IMG/VR virus record: IMGVR_UViG_3300036719_000885 | Location: 1-50,252 of that record | Source of the DNA: a virus | DNA length: 50,252 bases | Reading direction: 5' to 3' (one strand) | Part shown: positions 33,542 to 40,997 of the stretch, piece by piece | Layout: each line of letters begins with the position of its first letter | How positions within the stretch are numbered: the stretch's first letter is position 1 | Notes under the pieces: model-generated | Told to the model about the DNA's origin: nothing | Seen by the model: the letters and a program-made list of their open reading frames with translations, nothing else | Databases searched by the model: none | Translations under genes and position numbers: made by a program

Positions 33542-33950
33542 CGCTTCGAATGAAGCGGCGATTCGGGAAGCATTTCCTGAAGTTCACCCAGGTGCAGCAC
33601 CCTTAGGCGCTCGATTGCTCGTTCAGATCAAGTCGCCCAAGAAGAAAACGACGTCTTCGGGCATCGTTTTGGTCGAAGAGACCAAAGAGGTTGAGAAGTG
33701 GAACAGCCAAGTGGCCAAGGTTATTGCTATCGGCCCCCTTGCTTTCCGTAAACGCGACTCGATGGACCCATGGCCGGAAGGCTCATGGTGCGAAATCGGC
33801 GAATTCGTCCGCGTTCCCAAGTGGGGCGGGGATCGATGGGAGGTTGCGGTACCCGGAAGCGATGAAAAGGCGCTGTTTTGCATCTTCAACGACCACGAGA
33901 TCATCGCCAAGGTCACGATGGACCCCTTGACGATGCACATTTACATCTAG
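33534..33950 (+). CDS. GroES-like co-chaperonin
   Basis: A 138-residue protein with the GroES/Cpn10 pattern: PLGARLLVQIKSPKKKTTSS-GIVLVEE near the N-terminus (strand, flexible loop, strand), then VAKVIAIGPLAF, IGEFVRVPKWGGDRWEV and CIFNDHEIIAKVT at the end, like the GroES ILRESDILAV region. It is longer than GroES (about 97) by an N-terminal and middle extension. Phage co-chaperonins such as T4 gp31 adapt host GroEL to fold the capsid protein. Its place between portal and capsid genes fits that job. Confidence 0.75.
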   Translation: MTNASNEAAIREAFPEVHPGAAPLGARLLVQIKSPKKKTTSSGIVLVEETKEVEKWNSQVAKVIAIGPLAFRKRDSMDPWPEGSWCEIGEFVRVPKWGGDRWEVAVPGSDEKALFCIFNDHEIIAKVTMDPLTMHIYI

Positions 33951-33966
33951 GTTTTGGGAGAAAACC

Positions 33967-34950
33967 GTGAATGCAAGCGACAAGCTAGAAATGCAGCTTA
34001 ACGTTCAGGAGGCAAACGATGGCTCGGCCATTGTTGAACTGCCCGATAGCGTTGAGCCCATCGATCAGACCCCTCCGGAGCCGGATATTTCGGTCCATAA
34101 CGGGTTTGTTAACAACAACGAAGACGATGACATCGACCCTTCGGACCCCGATCGCGAGGCAATTCGAGCCGCAAGGCGCGAAGAGCGCAAGCTTAAGCGG
34201 CAATTGGGTAAAGAAGAGAAGCGCCACAACTATCACCTGATCTCCTCGCTCAAAAAGCAGAATCAGGAGCTTGCCGAACGCCTTGCAAGCCTCGAAAAGC
34301 GCACCTCTGGGGCAGAAATGGCCCGAGTGGACAAGGCTATTGAGGACGCTGACGTTCGGTTGCGCTGGACGCAGATGAAATTGAAGGAAGCAGTCGAGTC
34401 AGGCGACGGTGATGGGGTGGTAAACGCCCAGGAAGCCATGTACGAGGCCAAGCGGCAGGTCGAAGCGCTGCAAAACCTCAAGCATCAGGCCTCCAGGCAG
34501 ATCGAGACCTCGGGAATTAAGCCCCCGGACCCCGATATGCAGCGCCTAGCGTCCGATTGGATGTCCAAAAACCGGTGGTACGACCCCAAGGGCCGCGATA
34601 CCGATTCCAAAGTAGCACTTCAGATCGATAAAGCCATGGCCGAAGAGGGATACGACCCATCAACCGAAGAGTATTGGGACGAGCTTGATGAACGCTTGTC
34701 AAAGTACCTTCCTCATCGTTACAATCAAGGCAAGAGCAATAGTCGTCCGAGACCACGCTCTGTTGTAACGGGTTCCGAGCGGTCCAGTTCGAGCACCTCA
34801 GGTAGTAGCAACGAGTTTTTACTCTCACCCCAGCGGGTGGCTGCGATCAAGGAGGCTGGAATGTGGGACAACAAGGAACAACGCATGAAGATGATCAAAC
34901 GCTTCATGGATTTCGACCGTGAACAACAAAGGAGTGGAAATGGACGATAG
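33967..34950 (+). CDS. Capsid scaffolding protein
   Basis: A 327-residue, highly charged protein. It starts at GTG after GGGAG. An acidic N-terminus (NEDDDIDPSDPDRE) is followed by a long coiled coil (about 60-190; KQNQELAERLASLEKRTSGA) and a Ser/Arg-rich tail ending in a basic helix (MKMIKRFMDFDREQQRS). This composition and position directly before the capsid genes are typical of internal scaffolds, which drive procapsid assembly and then leave. Confidence 0.75.
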   Translation: MNASDKLEMQLNVQEANDGSAIVELPDSVEPIDQTPPEPDISVHNGFVNNNEDDDIDPSDPDREAIRAARREERKLKRQLGKEEKRHNYHLISSLKKQNQELAERLASLEKRTSGAEMARVDKAIEDADVRLRWTQMKLKEAVESGDGDGVVNAQEAMYEAKRQVEALQNLKHQASRQIETSGIKPPDPDMQRLASDWMSKNRWYDPKGRDTDSKVALQIDKAMAEEGYDPSTEEYWDELDERLSKYLPHRYNQGKSNSRPRPRSVVTGSERSSSSTSGSSNEFLLSPQRVAAIKEAGMWDNKEQRMKMIKRFMDFDREQQRSGNGR

Positions 34951-35476
34951 GCTTAGAAAGAATTCTGACGCTGGCCGACGCACTCGGGCTTCCGAGGATC
35001 GACAGCGTGACGCACCTGAGGCAGGTTTTGCCTTTGCGGAGGAACGTCGCAAGATGTTCCGGTCGGAGTGGCTACAGGAGGCTCTCCCGACACCGCCGGA
35101 GATTCCCGGCTTCCACCTTTGTTGGCTATCGACTACCAATTCGTATGATCCGATTCACAAGCGGATGCGCCTGGGCTACGAGCCTGTTAAAGCTGATGAT
35201 CTTCCCGGCTTTGAGCATCTAAAAGTGAAAGCAGGCGAGTTTGCAGGGTTTGTAGCATGTAACGAAATGATCTTGTTCAAGCTTCCAATGGACATTTATC
35301 AGGACTACATGACGCAGGCTCACTTCGAGGCGCCCCTGGAAGAGCAGGAGAAGATCCGGGTGCAAGTCGAGCAGTTGCAAGGCGCACGCGACTCAAACGG
35401 CAGACGGCTTGGGATGGTTGAGGGCGACGGGATGAATTTTGACCAACCCACTCGACCCCCGGTATTCCAGGGTTGA
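34940..35476 (+). CDS. Hypothetical late protein
   Basis: A 178-residue protein; the ATG at 34940 follows AAAGGAG. The N-terminal 50 residues are basic and disordered. The middle (LPTPPEIPGFHLCWLSTTNS, YDPIHKRMRLGYEPVKADDL, LPMDIYQDYM) is compact and aromatic. It lies between scaffold and capsid genes and may be a head-assembly or head-completion protein; no family is named with confidence. Confidence 0.75.
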   Translation: MDDRLRKNSDAGRRTRASEDRQRDAPEAGFAFAEERRKMFRSEWLQEALPTPPEIPGFHLCWLSTTNSYDPIHKRMRLGYEPVKADDLPGFEHLKVKAGEFAGFVACNEMILFKLPMDIYQDYMTQAHFEAPLEEQEKIRVQVEQLQGARDSNGRRLGMVEGDGMNFDQPTRPPVFQG

Positions 35477-35495
35477 GACCTCAGGAGTCTTTAAC

Positions 35496-36092
35496 ATGAG
35501 TGCTACCTCTGCTGCCTTCGGCATGCGGCCTGCGTTCCACCCGTCCGGGTTGGACCGTGCGCAAGCAATTGCCAATGGCATTACGTCGGGCTACGCGACG
35601 AACATTCTTAAGGGTCAGCCTGTCAAGATCGACGTCAGCACCGGCGCTATCGTTGTTGCCGCTGCTGGTGACGCTTTTGTGGGCTGTTTCGCAGGCGTGG
35701 AATTCACCGACACCACGGGTCGTCGGCGCGTTTCCAACTACTGGCCTGCTTCCACCTCGGCCACCGAGATCGTTGCGTATTTCTACAGCGATCCCGCCAT
35801 CGTTTATGAGATCCAGACCAACGCCACCATCGCACAAACCGCGATCGGCCAGGAATACGATCTTGCATCGACGACCGCCGGAAGCACGACCACAGGTCTT
35901 TCTGCTTGCATGCTGAGCACCTCGGCTGCCGCAGCTAACGCCTCCGCCCAAATGCGCGTGATCGACATTGCGCCTTACCCCGACAATGCTTGGGGCGATA
36001 CCTATGTCATCGTGCGTGCCCAGATTGCCGAGCATCAGTTCGGTGCCATCTACACGGGTTCGGCGAAGGCCTACCCCGTAACCATCGCTTAA
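35496..36092 (+). CDS. Head decoration or capsid-associated protein
   Basis: A 198-residue protein; the ATG follows CAGGAG. It is almost entirely beta with Ala/Thr-rich strands (ILKGQPVKIDVSTGAIVVAA, YFYSDPAIVYEIQTNATIAQ) and Gly turns. Directly upstream of the major capsid gene, it is likely a decoration or cement protein. Phage decoration proteins with a similar beta-rich layout are common. The precise family is not certain. Confidence 0.75.
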   Translation: MSATSAAFGMRPAFHPSGLDRAQAIANGITSGYATNILKGQPVKIDVSTGAIVVAAAGDAFVGCFAGVEFTDTTGRRRVSNYWPASTSATEIVAYFYSDPAIVYEIQTNATIAQTAIGQEYDLASTTAGSTTTGLSACMLSTSAAAANASAQMRVIDIAPYPDNAWGDTYVIVRAQIAEHQFGAIYTGSAKAYPVTIA

Positions 36093-36105
36093 GGAGGGCT
36101 AGATC

Positions 36106-37020
36106 ATGGCAGCCCCGATGCGCAGTACCGACTTTCGGTCGATTGTCGAACCGATCCTTAACGAATCGTTCGACGGCATTTACGACCAGAGAGCCGATGA
36201 ATGGTCTACCGTTTTCCGTGAGCAAAACGGTATCCCCCGTAACTACCACGAAGAGCCGGTCCTTTATGGTTTCGGCGCAGCCCCTGAAATGCCTGACGGC
36301 ACTCCCGTCACATATCAGCAGGGCGGCGTGCTCTTCCTCAAGCGCTATGTGTACAAGGTCTATGGTTTGGCCTTCGCACTGACCAAAGTGCTCGTGGAAG
36401 ACGGCGACCATATCCGGATTGGTCAGGTCTATGCTAAGCACCTCGCACAGTCTCTCGTCGAGACCAAGGAGACCTTGGCAGCCAACGTGCTCAACCGTGC
36501 CTTTACCGCAGGCTATAACGGTGGCGACGGCGTTCCTTTGAACTCCGCCTCTCACCCAATCGTCTCGGGCACCTTCAGCAACCTGCTTACGACCGCTGCG
36601 AACCTTTCGCAAACGTCGCTCGAGCAGATGCTCATCCAGATCCGTCAGGCTGTTGACAACAACGGCAAGAAGATCCGTTTGAACCCGCTGAAGTTGGTTG
36701 TTGCTCCTGGCAACACCTTCCAGGCTGAAGTTCTGCTTAAGAGCGTTCTGCGTGCTGGTACCGCGAACAACGACATCAACCCGATCAAATCGATTGGCTT
36801 GCTGTCCGAGGGCGCTTCGGTTATCAGCCGTTTGACCTCGCCTACCGCATGGTGGGTGCAGACCGACGCACCGGAAGGCATGAAGCTGATGATGCGCCGT
36901 GCCCTTGAAAAGACCATGGAAGGTGATTTCGAAACCGACTCCATGCGTTACAAGGCCACCGAGCGTTACGACATCGGCTGGACCGACCCGCGTGCCATGT
37001 ACGGTACTCCTGGCGTCTAA
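36106..37020 (+). CDS. Major capsid protein
   Basis: A 304-residue protein. Features of HK97-fold capsid proteins include an N-terminal helical arm (RSIVEPILNESFDGIYDQRA), FLKRYVYKVYGLAFALTKVL, EDGDHIRIGQVYAKHLAQSL, KLVVAPGNTFQAEVLLKSVL and a C-terminal YDIGWTDPRAMYGTPGV. Upstream are the scaffold and decoration genes. A downstream hairpin may raise its mRNA stability, as expected for the most abundant protein. Confidence 0.9.
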   Translation: MAAPMRSTDFRSIVEPILNESFDGIYDQRADEWSTVFREQNGIPRNYHEEPVLYGFGAAPEMPDGTPVTYQQGGVLFLKRYVYKVYGLAFALTKVLVEDGDHIRIGQVYAKHLAQSLVETKETLAANVLNRAFTAGYNGGDGVPLNSASHPIVSGTFSNLLTTAANLSQTSLEQMLIQIRQAVDNNGKKIRLNPLKLVVAPGNTFQAEVLLKSVLRAGTANNDINPIKSIGLLSEGASVISRLTSPTAWWVQTDAPEGMKLMMRRALEKTMEGDFETDSMRYKATERYDIGWTDPRAMYGTPGV

Positions 37021-37026
37021 ACCGGC

Positions 37027-37057
37027 GAGGGGCTTCGGCCCCTCTCCTCATAGGAGA
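37027..37057 (+). other. TTCG hairpin and overlapping RBS hairpin
   Basis: GAGGGGC-TTCG-GCCCCTC (37027-37044) overlaps a second dyad, TCTCCT-CAT-AGGAGA (37043-37057), whose right arm is the Shine-Dalgarno of the next gene at 37063. The two stems compete for two bases. This could separate capsid from decoration expression. Confidence 0.6.
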
Positions 37058-37062
37058 GAAAA

Positions 37063-37455
37063 ATGGCGTACAACAACAATGTGACTAATGCAGCAGGCGT
37101 ACTGTCGGCGATCACCGCAACGATCGCTTATACGGACACCGCCGCGGTCACCATTGGCACGCTCCCCGCAGGCGCTCAGATCGTTGATGTCAACATCGAC
37201 GTGACGACTGCTTTCAATGCCGGTACGACCAACACGGTCACGGTAGGCAAGACGGGGTCGGCTGCGGCGTTTGTTGCTGCTACTTCGGTTGGCTCTGCTG
37301 GACGCGCTTCGGTCGCTACGACCGGCGTATACAGTGCCTGGGCTAACGTGGGTACCAGCGATATTGACTATGCAACCGTAACCTTCAGCCAGACCGGCAC
37401 AGCAGCAAGTGCAGGCGCTGCCCGTGTGACGATTGTCTACAAGTCGTTCGCATAA
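37063..37455 (+). CDS. Beta-rich head or minor virion protein
   Basis: A 130-residue protein of alternating strands (VLSAITATIAYTDTAAVTIG, ASVATTGVYSAWANVGTSDI) with Ala/Thr/Val bias, like small phage decoration or tail-knob proteins. The RBS lies in a hairpin. A structural role is inferred from composition and position. Confidence 0.7.
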   Translation: MAYNNNVTNAAGVLSAITATIAYTDTAAVTIGTLPAGAQIVDVNIDVTTAFNAGTTNTVTVGKTGSAAAFVAATSVGSAGRASVATTGVYSAWANVGTSDIDYATVTFSQTGTAASAGAARVTIVYKSFA

Positions 37456-37465
37456 GGAGCGGATC

Positions 37466-38041
37466 ATGGGTCAGTTCAAGCCGATGGTGAAAATGATGAC
37501 CACCGAGCCTTCAGTGGAGTTGAAGCTGAAGAAGGGTGGTCATGTGCAACGTAAAGCGATGGGCGGGATGCCCGACGCTATGGGTATGCCTGCGGCTGCA
37601 AAGCCTTCAGAGCGTGGTATCCCCATGGCAGCACGTCGTGGTATCGCTCCCAAGATGACCGTGCCTAAAGGCGGTATGCGCGGTCCAATGATGCGCAAGA
37701 AGGGCGGCGAGGTTGAGTCCAAGTCGATGCACAAGGCCGAAATGGCCGAGATGAAAGGCATCAAAAAGGAACTCAAGTCCCACGAGGACAAGCCTGCTTC
37801 CAAGGCGCATAAAGGCCTTAAATCGGGTGGTGTTGCAGCCTATGCAACCGGCGGCGTTATTGAGAAGTATGCGACCGGTGGCGTTATCCAAAAGTTCAAG
37901 AAGGGCGGACTTCAGGACGACGGCAAGGCAGTGAAGTACCCGAAGGTGCCTGCTACCAAACCTCCGTACATTACGAAGCTTGCCGACACCCACAAAAAGG
38001 GCGGTCGGATTGCTAAGAAGGCCTACGGCGGCGCGTGCTGA
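37466..38041 (+). CDS. Lys/Gly-rich protein with repeated GG motifs
   Basis: A 191-residue, very basic protein; the ATG follows GGAGCGG. It contains many copies of a short motif: LKKGGHVQ, MRKKGGEVE, LKSGGVAAYATGGVIEKYAT, GGVIQKFKKGG and HKKGGRIAKKAYGGAC. No globular domain is obvious. The same K-x-G-G-x-V/I motif punctuates the polyvalent proteins. It may bind DNA, be packaged in the head, or act as a scaffold-like linker. The function is unknown. Confidence 0.75.
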   Translation: MGQFKPMVKMMTTEPSVELKLKKGGHVQRKAMGGMPDAMGMPAAAKPSERGIPMAARRGIAPKMTVPKGGMRGPMMRKKGGEVESKSMHKAEMAEMKGIKKELKSHEDKPASKAHKGLKSGGVAAYATGGVIEKYATGGVIQKFKKGGLQDDGKAVKYPKVPATKPPYITKLADTHKKGGRIAKKAYGGAC

Positions 38042-38047
38042 AACGGT

Positions 38048-38063
38048 GGGGGCTAAGGCCCCC
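38048..38063 (+). other. GGGGGC-TAAG-GCCCCC hairpin
   Basis: A 6-bp GC stem with a TAAG loop just after the Lys/Gly-rich gene. No T-run follows, so it may protect or process the mRNA rather than stop transcription. Confidence 0.6.
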
Positions 38064-38083
38064 GCTTACTTTAAGGACTTGCA

Positions 38084-38386
38084 ATGAAAGTTCAATCCGT
38101 TTCAAAGACAGGAGTAGGCTCAAGCAGCGCTCTGGTCATGAATACCAACATCAGCCCTTTTAATGTCGGGTTTGGTGTCGTTGTAACTGGGACGGTCAAC
38201 TATACCGTTCAGCACACCTTCGACGATCCCGCTGTGGGATTCTCGACTTGGTTCTCGCATCCCACAGTAGCTTCGCTGGCAGCCAATGCCGATGGCAACT
38301 ATGCCTTCCCGGTAACCGGCATCAAGGTCCTGGTGAACTCGGGATCGGGTACCGCAACGCTTAATCTCATCCAAGCAGGTATCTGA
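38084..38386 (+). CDS. Small beta-rich virion protein
   Basis: A 100-residue protein of Ser/Val/Gly strands (NVGFGVVVTGTVNYTVQHTF, FPVTGIKVLVNSGSGTATLN). It resembles small phage structural or fibre-associated proteins. No specific family is recognised. Its stop overlaps the next start. Confidence 0.7.
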   Translation: MKVQSVSKTGVGSSSALVMNTNISPFNVGFGVVVTGTVNYTVQHTFDDPAVGFSTWFSHPTVASLAANADGNYAFPVTGIKVLVNSGSGTATLNLIQAGI

Positions 38387-38625
38387 TGGGCATCGTCGGC
38401 TACACCGGCGTTGCTGATCAAGCCAATACGTCCGATGGGTTTGCTCGTGGCGTAGGGGCTCAAAACGTCATTGGCGGCACGGATTGGGGCCTGGACGTTG
38501 GCGATAACGGTGTGGTCGATATGTATGGTGCGGCACCAACAACCACCTTCTACATTCTTGATGAGACAGACCCAGGTTATGTTCTTCAGGAAGACAACAG
38601 CAAGATCGTATTGGAGGCCTCGTAA
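38386..38625 (+). CDS. Small virion protein of unknown function
   Basis: A 79-residue, acidic, Gly-rich protein (GVGAQNVIGGTDWGLDVGDN, FYILDETDPGYVLQEDNSKI). It overlaps both neighbours by one base. A structural role is inferred from location only. Confidence 0.65.
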   Translation: MGIVGYTGVADQANTSDGFARGVGAQNVIGGTDWGLDVGDNGVVDMYGAAPTTTFYILDETDPGYVLQEDNSKIVLEAS

Positions 38626-39209
38626 TGGCTGATCAAAAGATTTCCGCGATGCCTACCGCCGCTACCCTGACGGGTGCGGAGCTTATCCCCATGGTCCAAA
38701 GCGGTGCGAACGTAAAAGCTACGCTTGACACCATTAGGGCTTATGACGCCTCTTACGGCGCTTTTAGCAGCAGCCTTGATCAGACTGGAAGCATTAGCGC
38801 TGGGACGGTCATGACTTTCAATTCAGTCGATGTTGCGGACGGTGTTACGGTGGTGAGCAATAGCCGTATTACCGTGCCAAAGACCGGGATTTATAACCTC
38901 CAGTTCAGTGCTCAATTCAAAAACGTCGAGAACACGCAAGAAGACGTTACGATCTGGTTCCGCGTAAACGGTTCCGACCTTGCGAATTCTGCAACCCAGG
39001 TAACGATCCCGGCGAGGAAGTCGGCTAGTATTTTTGGGTATGGGGTTGCAGCCTGGAATATTTTCCTATCGCTTACCGCGGCTCAGTATGCGGAAATCGT
39101 ATGGCTTCCAACGGTCGCAACCTTGACGATGGAGCACTTGCCTGCCAGCCTATCACCGGCTTACCCCGCGATTCCTTCCGTTATCGCTACCATGAATCAG
39201 GTGGCCTAA
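38625..39209 (+). CDS. Head or tail fibre protein with C1q/TNF-like region
   Basis: A 194-residue protein. The N-terminal KISAMPTAATLTGAELIPMV is an attachment-type motif also seen in the 40998 fibre (LRISELPSAGPITGTELVPI). The C-terminal region (RITVPKTGIYNLQFSAQFKN, VTIWFRVNGSDL, NIFLSLTAAQYAEIVW) has the jelly-roll pattern of C1q/TNF-like trimeric heads. It is probably a short fibre. Confidence 0.75.
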   Translation: MADQKISAMPTAATLTGAELIPMVQSGANVKATLDTIRAYDASYGAFSSSLDQTGSISAGTVMTFNSVDVADGVTVVSNSRITVPKTGIYNLQFSAQFKNVENTQEDVTIWFRVNGSDLANSATQVTIPARKSASIFGYGVAAWNIFLSLTAAQYAEIVWLPTVATLTMEHLPASLSPAYPAIPSVIATMNQVA

Positions 39210-39608
39210 ATGCCTGCCAAGTCTAAGGAGCAGTTCCGCCTGATGCAGGCGGTGGCCCATAACCCATCGTTCGCTAAGAAGGTCGGTATCAAGCCGAGCG
39301 TAGGGTCTGAGTACACCAAATCCAACGTCGGGGGAAAGTCCTATGCAAAACTTCCTGAACGCCTTAAAGAGGGTGGCCCGAGCCTTGCGGTTGGCCGTGG
39401 CGAGAAGCTTCCGGTCTCTCAAGGCGCGGGTCTTACCGCCAAGGGTAGAGCGAAATACAACCGAGAAACAGGATCAAACCTGAAGGCTCCACAGCCCGAA
39501 GGAGGCGCTAGAAAGCGCTCCTTTTGCGCCAGGATGCAAGGGGTAGTGGATAATGCCAAGGGACCCGCTGAACGCGCCAAAGCGTCCCTACGGCGCTGGA
39601 AATGCTAA
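39210..39608 (+). CDS. Small basic protein (KSKEQFRLMQAV, DUF6321-like end)
   Basis: A 132-residue protein. The N-terminus KSKEQFRLMQAVAHNPSFAK then VGSEYTKSN resembles small viral DNA-associated proteins. The middle holds LKEGGPSLAVG, and the C-terminus RSFCARMQGV ... RAKASLRRWKC matches the DUF6321-like ending seen in many phages. It may be a minor capsid protein. It carries one K-x-GG motif. Confidence 0.7.
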   Translation: MPAKSKEQFRLMQAVAHNPSFAKKVGIKPSVGSEYTKSNVGGKSYAKLPERLKEGGPSLAVGRGEKLPVSQGAGLTAKGRAKYNRETGSNLKAPQPEGGARKRSFCARMQGVVDNAKGPAERAKASLRRWKC

Positions 39609-39617
39609 GGGGTAAAG

Positions 39618-40667
39618 ATGACCACATCGGGCACGGTAGGCCAAACAGTCATCACGACGCAAAGCCTCATCGATCATGGGGCTCGTCGCAGCGGTAAGTT
39701 TGCCGAATCGCTGACGGTCGAGCAGGTCAACGCCTCCAGGCAAAACCTTTACTACCTGCTATCGAACCTCGCAAACCGCGGGATTCAGTTTTGGTGCGTC
39801 GAGCAGACCATCATCGGCATGAAGGCCTTGCAGTACATCTACGACCTTCCTGTCGGGACCGTGGACGTGCGCAATGTGCTCTACCGAAAGACGATGAGGC
39901 CCTCGGGCTCTTACACGTCCTCGGCTGGTGGCACGGTTGCTAATGCCTTTGATGAGAATACCGACACCATTTGCACGCAGACCTCCCCTGGCGGGAATAT
40001 TGCCATTCAATACACGGGCGATACCTACGTCACGATGGTCGGCCTCCTTCCGGGTACTTCCTCGACAGTCAACCTCATCATCGAATATTCCTCCGATGGG
40101 TCGACCTGGAGCACGCTCAAGAACCCCGGATCGACGGTCTTGGTGGACAACGAGTGGACATGGTTCACGATCGAGCCTGGGGTATCGGTTGAGTATTACC
40201 GCGTGAGGGCCGTATCAGGCACCCTGGTTATGCGCGAGGTCTACTTTGGGACCACGGTAACCGATATACCGATGGCTAGGCTTAACCAAGACGACTATAC
40301 GAACCTGCCAAACCGCAACTTCCCAAGCAATCAGCCCCTGCAATTCTGGTTTGATCGCAAGTTGGACCCCCAGGTTTACTTGTGGCCGGTTCCGAACAAT
40401 AGCTTCGTGCAAATGGTCTGCTGGCGGCAGCGTCAGATCGAGGATGTCGGGGCCTTAAAGGACTCCATTGAGGTCCCCCAGCGTTGGTTTCCGGCCATTC
40501 AGGCCATGCTTGCCCATGCGATGAGCCTCGAGCTTCCTGACGTGCAGGAAAACCGCATCCTCATGCTTGAAAAGTACGCCAAGGAGGCCTTGTACGACGT
40601 CGAGCAGGAAGAGCGCGACAAGAGCCCGATCTACTTCGCGCCGAACATTTCGATGTACACACGATAA
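39618..40667 (+). CDS. gp4-like head-tail adaptor with sugar-binding-like insert
   Basis: A 349-residue protein. The N-terminal helical part (LIDHGARRSGKFAESLTVEQ, QNLYYLLSNLANRGIQFWCV) and C-terminal half (FWFDRKLDPQVYLWPVPNNS, VPQRWFPAIQAMLAHAMSLE, LEKYAKEALYDVEQEERDKS) match P22 gp4/T7 gp11-type adaptors, which bridge portal and tail. Residues about 95-215 form a beta-sandwich-like insert (AFDENTDTICTQTS, LIIEYSSDGSTWSTL, VEYYRVRAVSG) resembling a discoidin/F5-8C fold. The insert could face outward and bind a glycan; this is inference. Confidence 0.8.
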   Translation: MTTSGTVGQTVITTQSLIDHGARRSGKFAESLTVEQVNASRQNLYYLLSNLANRGIQFWCVEQTIIGMKALQYIYDLPVGTVDVRNVLYRKTMRPSGSYTSSAGGTVANAFDENTDTICTQTSPGGNIAIQYTGDTYVTMVGLLPGTSSTVNLIIEYSSDGSTWSTLKNPGSTVLVDNEWTWFTIEPGVSVEYYRVRAVSGTLVMREVYFGTTVTDIPMARLNQDDYTNLPNRNFPSNQPLQFWFDRKLDPQVYLWPVPNNSFVQMVCWRQRQIEDVGALKDSIEVPQRWFPAIQAMLAHAMSLELPDVQENRILMLEKYAKEALYDVEQEERDKSPIYFAPNISMYTR

Positions 40668-40996
40668 TGCCAAGATTCCTGGACACTCATGGCAATACGG
40701 TGTTATCGATCGCAATATGCGGTCGGTGCAGCATGAAGAGGGCTTACGTTCAGCTTTCTTCGGACCCAAATTACCCTGGGCTAATGGTTTGCGATGAGGG
40801 GTGCAAGGATCAATTCGATCCCTATCGACTTCCTGCCCGACAAACTGAGAGAATTACGCTTCGGTGGCCGCGTCCTGATACGCCACTAACCGTGGTGGAC
40901 GACGCGCTGATCACCAACCCGTACAACACCTCGATCATCTCGCCCGAGCAGGCGAATGTCCCGGTAAACGGCAACATCGACGGCCTGGAAGACTGA
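40667..40996 (+). CDS. Small zinc-site late protein
   Basis: A 109-residue protein. CGRCSMKR with CDEGCKDQFDPYRLPARQTE gives four Cys in two pairs, a likely metal site; I recall similar proteins in other phages beside tail genes. The start overlaps the adaptor stop (TAATG). Function is unknown. Confidence 0.7.
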   Translation: MPRFLDTHGNTVLSIAICGRCSMKRAYVQLSSDPNYPGLMVCDEGCKDQFDPYRLPARQTERITLRWPRPDTPLTVVDDALITNPYNTSIISPEQANVPVNGNIDGLED

Positions 40997-40997
40997 T

